Source: JABMQB01 sp963678235 (GTDB lineage: Bacteria > Bacteroidota > Bacteroidia > Bacteroidales > Prolixibacteraceae). From it: a stretch of DNA of 64,000 bases. Both the position numbers and the translations under genes were made by a program. The notes under the pieces are model-generated. The model saw only the letters and a program-made list of their open reading frames with translations. It was not told the origin of the DNA and made no database searches. This document shows positions 60,241 to 64,000 of this stretch, piece by piece. Positions within the stretch are counted from its first letter, which is position 1, and each line of letters begins with the position of its first letter. The stretch spans positions 2,480,001 to 2,544,000 of the forward strand of contig OY782766.1 of the NCBI GenBank assembly GCA_963678235.1, read 5' to 3'.

Positions 60241-62289
60241 ATGAAGAATCAAAAGTTCACAACCAAACTTTATGCTGGCATTGGAATTTTATTCCTATTT
60301 ACTTCAGCCATTGTGATACTTGCTATTGCCGAAATAAAAGAAATAAGTAAAGACACTACAACCTTATACGAACACCCACTTGCCGTTAGTAATTCGGTTC
60401 GCGATATTAATATTTGTATTAGTGCAATTCAGCGAAACATGCGTGAAATTGAACTTACGGAAGATATTGAGCAGGTTCATCGTTCGGAATTGGAAATAAA
60501 AAGCTATCAGGAAATTGCGGATAAATCTTTTGGGATCGTCATAGATAAATTTTTAGGCGATAAAAAGATACCAATTGAAACATATGCAGCTTTCAAATCA
60601 TGGGAGCCTTTAAGGGACGAAATCATACAACTGAAATTAAGCAACAATCCGGAAGCATTATCTACGGCAACAGATAAAGAAAAAAAACATGTTGACATGC
60701 TTTTTGAAACAACCAAGGTAATGACCGATTTTGCAAAAAACAAAGCAGATGAAGTTTTTACGAGCCTGAAAGCAAAGGAAAAGTCAAATATCACCATTAT
60801 TTGGGCACTATTCTCATTGGTACTTCTATTAAGCTTCTTGGTTGCGGTTTATACCTCGCGAAGCATTTCCAAACCAGTCAATAAATTTATCCTCCAAATA
60901 GAAAAATTATACAAAAAAGGGGACATCGAAATTCGAAAAAACATCCCTGAACATGAACTTTTTGAATTGGTTGTTGATGAATTAACACTTGCGTTTAACA
61001 AGCTCGAAGATTTTAACCATCAACTTGAGCAGCAGGTTATGAAACGAACCAAAGAACTTCAGGATAGCCAGGAACAATTGATTAACCAAAACGAAGAATT
61101 CTCAAGTTTAAACAAGGAATATCTGAAACAAAATATTGATTTGAAAAGGGCTATTTTGAAAGCGGAAGAAAGCGACAAACTTAAATCGGCATTTTTGGCA
61201 AATATGTCGCATGAGATAAGAACCCCGATGAATGGCATAATTGGATTTGCGAATTTATTGCAGCAAGAGGAACTTTCCGCTGAAATGAGGTCTAAATACA
61301 TTGACATCATCAATTCTAGCGGCAACCAGTTGCTTACACTAATCTCCGACATTATTGACATATCGAAAATTGAAGCCGGTCAGGTTGAACTTAACTTGAA
61401 AGAGGAAAACATCAACCAGATTTTAGATAAACTGTACTCGCAATTCGAGGTTGAACTCATAAAAAAGAACAAGAAAAATGTATCCTTAAAAATTACGAAA
61501 GAGCTGGAAGATTGGGAATGCAATATCAAGGCTGACGGGATTCGTTTGAACCAGGTTTTGATGAATCTAATTGGAAATGCCATTAAATTTACCGATTCCG
61601 GTAGCATCGAATTTGGGTATAAAAGAACTGATAAGTATAACCTATTGTTTTATGTGAAAGATACGGGAATAGGTCTATCAGAAATTGACCAGAAAATAAT
61701 ATTTGACCGGTTCAGGCAAGCAAATAATGGCGAAAAAAGGAACATAAGCGGCACAGGCTTGGGATTATCTATTTCGCAAGGATTAATTACCCTCATGGGA
61801 GGTAAAATTTGGGTCCATTCAAAATTAGGGGAAGGCTCTACATTCTTTTTTACCGTTCCTTTTCAACAAGTTTCGAAGAATATCCCAATTCCGGTGATGG
61901 AACTCCAGCAAACCCCCAACTTCGACTGGTCAGGCAAAACTATTTTAGTGGTGGATGACATGGATTTGGTGTATTATTACATTAAAGAAGTGCTAAAAAA
62001 TACCAGGGCAAAACACCTGCATGCAAAAACAGGTAAGGAAGCAGTAAAGCTTGCAACTGAGAATCCTGATATTGACATCGTGCTAATGGATATTGAACTA
62101 CCTGACATAGATGGATTTGAAGCCACAAAGATAATCAAAAAGAAAAGAAATATTCCGATAATTGCACAAACAGCGTATGCAATGCAAAGCGATAAAGAAA
62201 AGGCAATTGCTGCCGGTTGCGATGGCTACATAGCAAAACCATTAAATAAATCCCACCTGTTTGAATTAATCGAAAAAAACTTATCATAA
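60241..62289 (+). CDS. Hybrid sensor histidine kinase/response regulator
   Basis: 682 residues. TM1 lies at about 10-30, a helical periplasmic sensor of the four-helix-bundle type spans about 33-182, TM2 about 184-205, then a HAMP-like region and a coiled coil (about 255-310). The H-box is FLANMSHEIRTPMNG with His324, the N-box NLIGNAIKFTD, and G-boxes VKDTGIGLS and GTGLGLS. A C-terminal receiver (VVDDMDLVYYY, LMDIELPD with phospho-Asp617, YIAKPL) is complete. No HPt or DNA-binding domain is attached, so phosphate must pass to a separate protein. No partner gene is next to it. Confidence 0.92.
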   Translation: MKNQKFTTKLYAGIGILFLFTSAIVILAIAEIKEISKDTTTLYEHPLAVSNSVRDINICISAIQRNMREIELTEDIEQVHRSELEIKSYQEIADKSFGIVIDKFLGDKKIPIETYAAFKSWEPLRDEIIQLKLSNNPEALSTATDKEKKHVDMLFETTKVMTDFAKNKADEVFTSLKAKEKSNITIIWALFSLVLLLSFLVAVYTSRSISKPVNKFILQIEKLYKKGDIEIRKNIPEHELFELVVDELTLAFNKLEDFNHQLEQQVMKRTKELQDSQEQLINQNEEFSSLNKEYLKQNIDLKRAILKAEESDKLKSAFLANMSHEIRTPMNGIIGFANLLQQEELSAEMRSKYIDIINSSGNQLLTLISDIIDISKIEAGQVELNLKEENINQILDKLYSQFEVELIKKNKKNVSLKITKELEDWECNIKADGIRLNQVLMNLIGNAIKFTDSGSIEFGYKRTDKYNLLFYVKDTGIGLSEIDQKIIFDRFRQANNGEKRNISGTGLGLSISQGLITLMGGKIWVHSKLGEGSTFFFTVPFQQVSKNIPIPVMELQQTPNFDWSGKTILVVDDMDLVYYYIKEVLKNTRAKHLHAKTGKEAVKLATENPDIDIVLMDIELPDIDGFEATKIIKKKRNIPIIAQTAYAMQSDKEKAIAAGCDGYIAKPLNKSHLFELIEKNLS

Positions 62290-62370
62290 AATCAAACACC
62301 TCCGTTTTTATTGTCTTCTAAACCATCATATCTCTTAATTGTTAGAATTTTAGATTGGAATTATTTGGTA

Positions 62371-63003
62371 ATGACGGAAACAATTCAAAGAAAATACGAA
62401 AAAAAGACCGGCTGGGTGGTTCTGCTCACTGCAGCAACCATGTTGGTAGAGATTTATTTTGGGTGGTTAACAAATTCAATGGCACTGCTCGCCGATGGTA
62501 TTCACATGGGATCGCATGTTTTGGCAATTGGCTTAAGCTGGTTGGCTTATGTATTTGTTAGGAAACTCGACAAATCAAAAAATAATTCGTTACAATCAAA
62601 AAAAATATTGTCCCTTTCGGGATACACCAGCGGGATTTTATTACTGGTTTTTGCATGTTTTATACTGATCGAAGCAGGCAAACGGTTTTTTATTCCAAAA
62701 GAAATTGTTTACAAAGATGCTATTCTGGTTGCGATTATTGGATTGGTTGTAAATATCGCCAGTGCATTTTTGTTACATCATAAGCATGAGCACGCTGACC
62801 ATAATATCAGGGCTGCATATTTACATGTAATTGCGGATGCATTAACCAGTTTAACGGCAATTATCGGGCTGTTGGCTGCCATGCTTTGGAATATAAGTTA
62901 TATTGATACCATCGCAGCGATTATCAGTTCCATCGTAATTATTAAATGGTCGGTTGGTTTGCTTAGGGACTCAGGCAAGGTTCTATTGGATTTAAAGACC
63001 TAA
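62371..63003 (+). CDS. Cation diffusion facilitator, DmeF-like
   Basis: 210 residues from the ATG at 62371; a longer frame starting at 62311 includes sequence unlike coding sequence. Six hydrophobic segments are visible. Metal-binding site residues in helix 2 (LADGIHMGSHVLAI, Asp and His) and helix 5 (HVIADALTSL, His and Asp) match the CDF site A. A short His-rich loop (HHKHEHADH) precedes helix 5. The usual C-terminal cytoplasmic domain is missing, as in DmeF-type exporters of Co2+/Ni2+/Fe2+. It probably exports divalent metal in exchange for protons. Confidence 0.87.
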   Translation: MTETIQRKYEKKTGWVVLLTAATMLVEIYFGWLTNSMALLADGIHMGSHVLAIGLSWLAYVFVRKLDKSKNNSLQSKKILSLSGYTSGILLLVFACFILIEAGKRFFIPKEIVYKDAILVAIIGLVVNIASAFLLHHKHEHADHNIRAAYLHVIADALTSLTAIIGLLAAMLWNISYIDTIAAIISSIVIIKWSVGLLRDSGKVLLDLKT

Positions 63004-63133
63004 AACATTGGGACTTATTTCCTCTTATCAATGAAAAACATTTAAGATTCCCTAAAATCACTAACACAGGAAAAACATATTATTAGGATTTTAGTTCCAT
63101 GAATTTTATTTGTTGGAATAATAATGCGGATAG

Positions 63134-63152
63134 ATCCCGATAATTATACGGG
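63134..63152. repeat. Short palindrome in the spacer before korC
   Basis: TCCCG (63134-63138) and CGGGA (63148-63152) around a 9-base AT-rich loop form a small hairpin in the region after the CDF gene. It may help end transcription from the plus strand but lacks a T run. Confidence 0.35.
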
Positions 63153-63168
63153 ACGCATCACCCAAAGG

Positions 63169-63204
63169 ATAAAAAAAGGTCCTATCAAAGACGATAGAAC
63201 CTTT
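63169..63204 (-). terminator. Intrinsic terminator of the ferredoxin-oxidoreductase operon
   Basis: Read on the minus strand, AAAGGTTCTATC and GATAGGACCTTT form an almost perfect 12-bp stem with a 6-base loop, followed by a T run. It is about 22 bp after the gamma-subunit stop at 63226. Confidence 0.88.
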
Positions 63205-63225
63205 CCTCAAAAATCCATTATTCTA

Positions 63226-63777
63226 TTATACTTCTTGCACAATTTCTACAATTTCCTGCCCTTTCTCAATAGCTTCCAGGTTAAGAGGGATTAATTTATG
63301 ATAACGTTCGGGCAAGGATTTCTCCAAACCTTTTTCCACATTATCAAGTGTAAGGATTGGCCTTACTTTTAGGAAACTGCCCAAAACAATCATGTTAAAC
63401 ACCTTCGGATTTCCCATTTCAACCGCAGTTCTGGTGCCTTCCACCTTAAAAATATTAACATCAGTCCTTTTGGGTGGATGGATAACACCGTTTGGATCAT
63501 ATAAAATTGTCCCGCCTGGTTTTACCATTTTTTCAAATTTATCCATCGATTGCTGGTTAAGGATGATCGCTGTATCGTATTCATGAACAATTGGCGAACT
63601 TATCCTTTTATCGCTAACGATTACAGTTACGTTAGCTGTCCCGCCCCTCATTTCCGGGCCATAAGAAGGAAACCAGGTTACTTCTTTATTTTCCATGATT
63701 CCGGAATACGCAAGTATTTTACCCATTGACAATACCCCTTGTCCTCCAAAACCTGCTATTATCATTTCTTCAGTCAT
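63226..63777 (-). CDS. korC: 2-oxoacid:ferredoxin oxidoreductase gamma subunit
   Basis: 183 residues. The gamma-subunit signature IIAGFGGQGVLSMGKILAYSG is at the N-terminus, followed by VTWFPSYGPEMRGGTANVTVIVSDKRISSPIV. This is the KorC/VorC type found with 2-oxoglutarate or branched-chain 2-oxoacid oxidoreductases; the choice between them is not decidable here, and the gene symbol is the usual label. It follows the beta-subunit gene by 11 bp and ends in a terminator. Confidence 0.85.
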   Translation of the reverse strand: MTEEMIIAGFGGQGVLSMGKILAYSGIMENKEVTWFPSYGPEMRGGTANVTVIVSDKRISSPIVHEYDTAIILNQQSMDKFEKMVKPGGTILYDPNGVIHPPKRTDVNIFKVEGTRTAVEMGNPKVFNMIVLGSFLKVRPILTLDNVEKGLEKSLPERYHKLIPLNLEAIEKGQEIVEIVQEV

Positions 63778-63788
63778 AGTATTTCAAT

Positions 63789-64000
63789 TTAGTTTTTTGA
63801 AGCATTTGATCCTTTCGAAGTATCTTTTAAATCGCCCAAAGGATAAAACGGGAACATATTTTCTTCCATCCAACGGTTAGCAACTACGGGTGTCATTTTC
63901 CATCCTGAATTACAGGTTGAAACAACTTCGATAAACGAAGTCCCTTTTTTCTCTATTACATTTTGAATGCCTTTTTTCATGGCACGTTTGCATTTACGCA
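63789..64000 (-). CDS. korB: 2-oxoacid:ferredoxin oxidoreductase beta subunit, C-terminal part (runs off the window)
   Basis: About 70 C-terminal residues are visible and the frame stays open to the right edge (RKCKRAMKKGIQNVIEKKG...). FIEVVSTCNSGWKMTPVVANRWMEENMFPFYPLGDLKD corresponds to the C-terminal region of the thiamine-diphosphate-binding beta subunit of KorAB-type enzymes. The ATG at 63978-63980 is therefore an internal codon, not the start. The upstream alpha subunit is beyond the window. Confidence 0.82.
   Translation of the reverse strand, partial: RKCKRAMKKGIQNVIEKKGTSFIEVVSTCNSGWKMTPVVANRWMEENMFPFYPLGDLKDTSKGSNASKN

Overview
The window looks like a chromosomal segment of a Bacteroidota bacterium, probably a marine or brackish, anaerobic or facultative member of the Marinilabiliales/Prolixibacteraceae type (genus is inference). 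The evidence is a protein with a C-terminal type IX secretion sorting domain, several promoters of the Bacteroidota form TAnnTTTG, mostly weak Shine-Dalgarno sites, moderately low GC, and many proteins of clear Bacteroidota character. Oxygen-sensitive chemistry is prominent: [FeFe]-hydrogenase maturases, six radical SAM enzymes and a 2-oxoacid:ferredoxin oxidoreductase. No tRNA, rRNA or CRISPR array was seen.

Layout. 1-5977 (minus): a leucine/branched-chain acyl-CoA degradation operon (methylcrotonyl-CoA carboxylase beta and alpha, methylglutaconyl-CoA hydratase, acyl-CoA dehydrogenase), followed by a partial type 2 isopentenyl-diphosphate isomerase. 6000-11100: an accessory patch with a PD40-type lipoprotein, a TPM-domain gene split by an IS4-type element (1433 bp, 9-bp target duplication), long imperfect inverted repeats resembling integron attC sites behind both genes, and a Fic protein. 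11196-15936 (minus): smpB, a Yip1 protein, uvrB, a lipoprotein nuclease/phosphatase and a HAD phosphatase. 16000-24100: two unknowns, an aminotransferase, a GroES-like protein, a small secreted protein with WM repeats behind a repeat-bearing promoter, map, an acyl-ACP thioesterase, miaA and a T9SS substrate.

24164-35136 is an [FeFe]-hydrogenase H-cluster assembly locus: hydE, a TonB/MORN protein, the TM1266-type regulator, hydG, aspartate ammonia-lyase and hydF. It is split by an unknown gene, a two-component system and a divergently transcribed cysteine-rich exported protein whose promoter carries three TTAAC repeats at exact 11-bp spacing. No catalytic hydrogenase subunit is present. A cutC remnant lies against the 3' end of hydE.

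35355-43523: MaoC hydratase, AmrS, DEAD-box helicase, two paralogous exported proteins, mnmA, and the yicC-gmk-nadD cluster. 43527-44396: ChaN. 44545-48730: a molybdenum-cofactor operon (MobB-like, moeA, a short moaA, moaC, a MOSC-MogA fusion) behind a leader that looks like a Moco riboswitch ending in a terminator hairpin. 48837-52675: VOC protein, hemolysin III homolog, gamma-glutamylcyclotransferase-like protein, miaB and a MarR regulator. 53312-57350: an osmolyte operon (lysine 2,3-aminomutase, beta-lysine acetyltransferase, two small unknown proteins, a Na+/solute symporter). 57480-63003: DUF1801 protein, Crp-type regulator, SDR, SnoaL-like protein, hybrid sensor kinase and a DmeF-like metal exporter. 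63226-64000 (minus): the gamma subunit and the C-terminus of the beta subunit of a 2-oxoacid:ferredoxin oxidoreductase.
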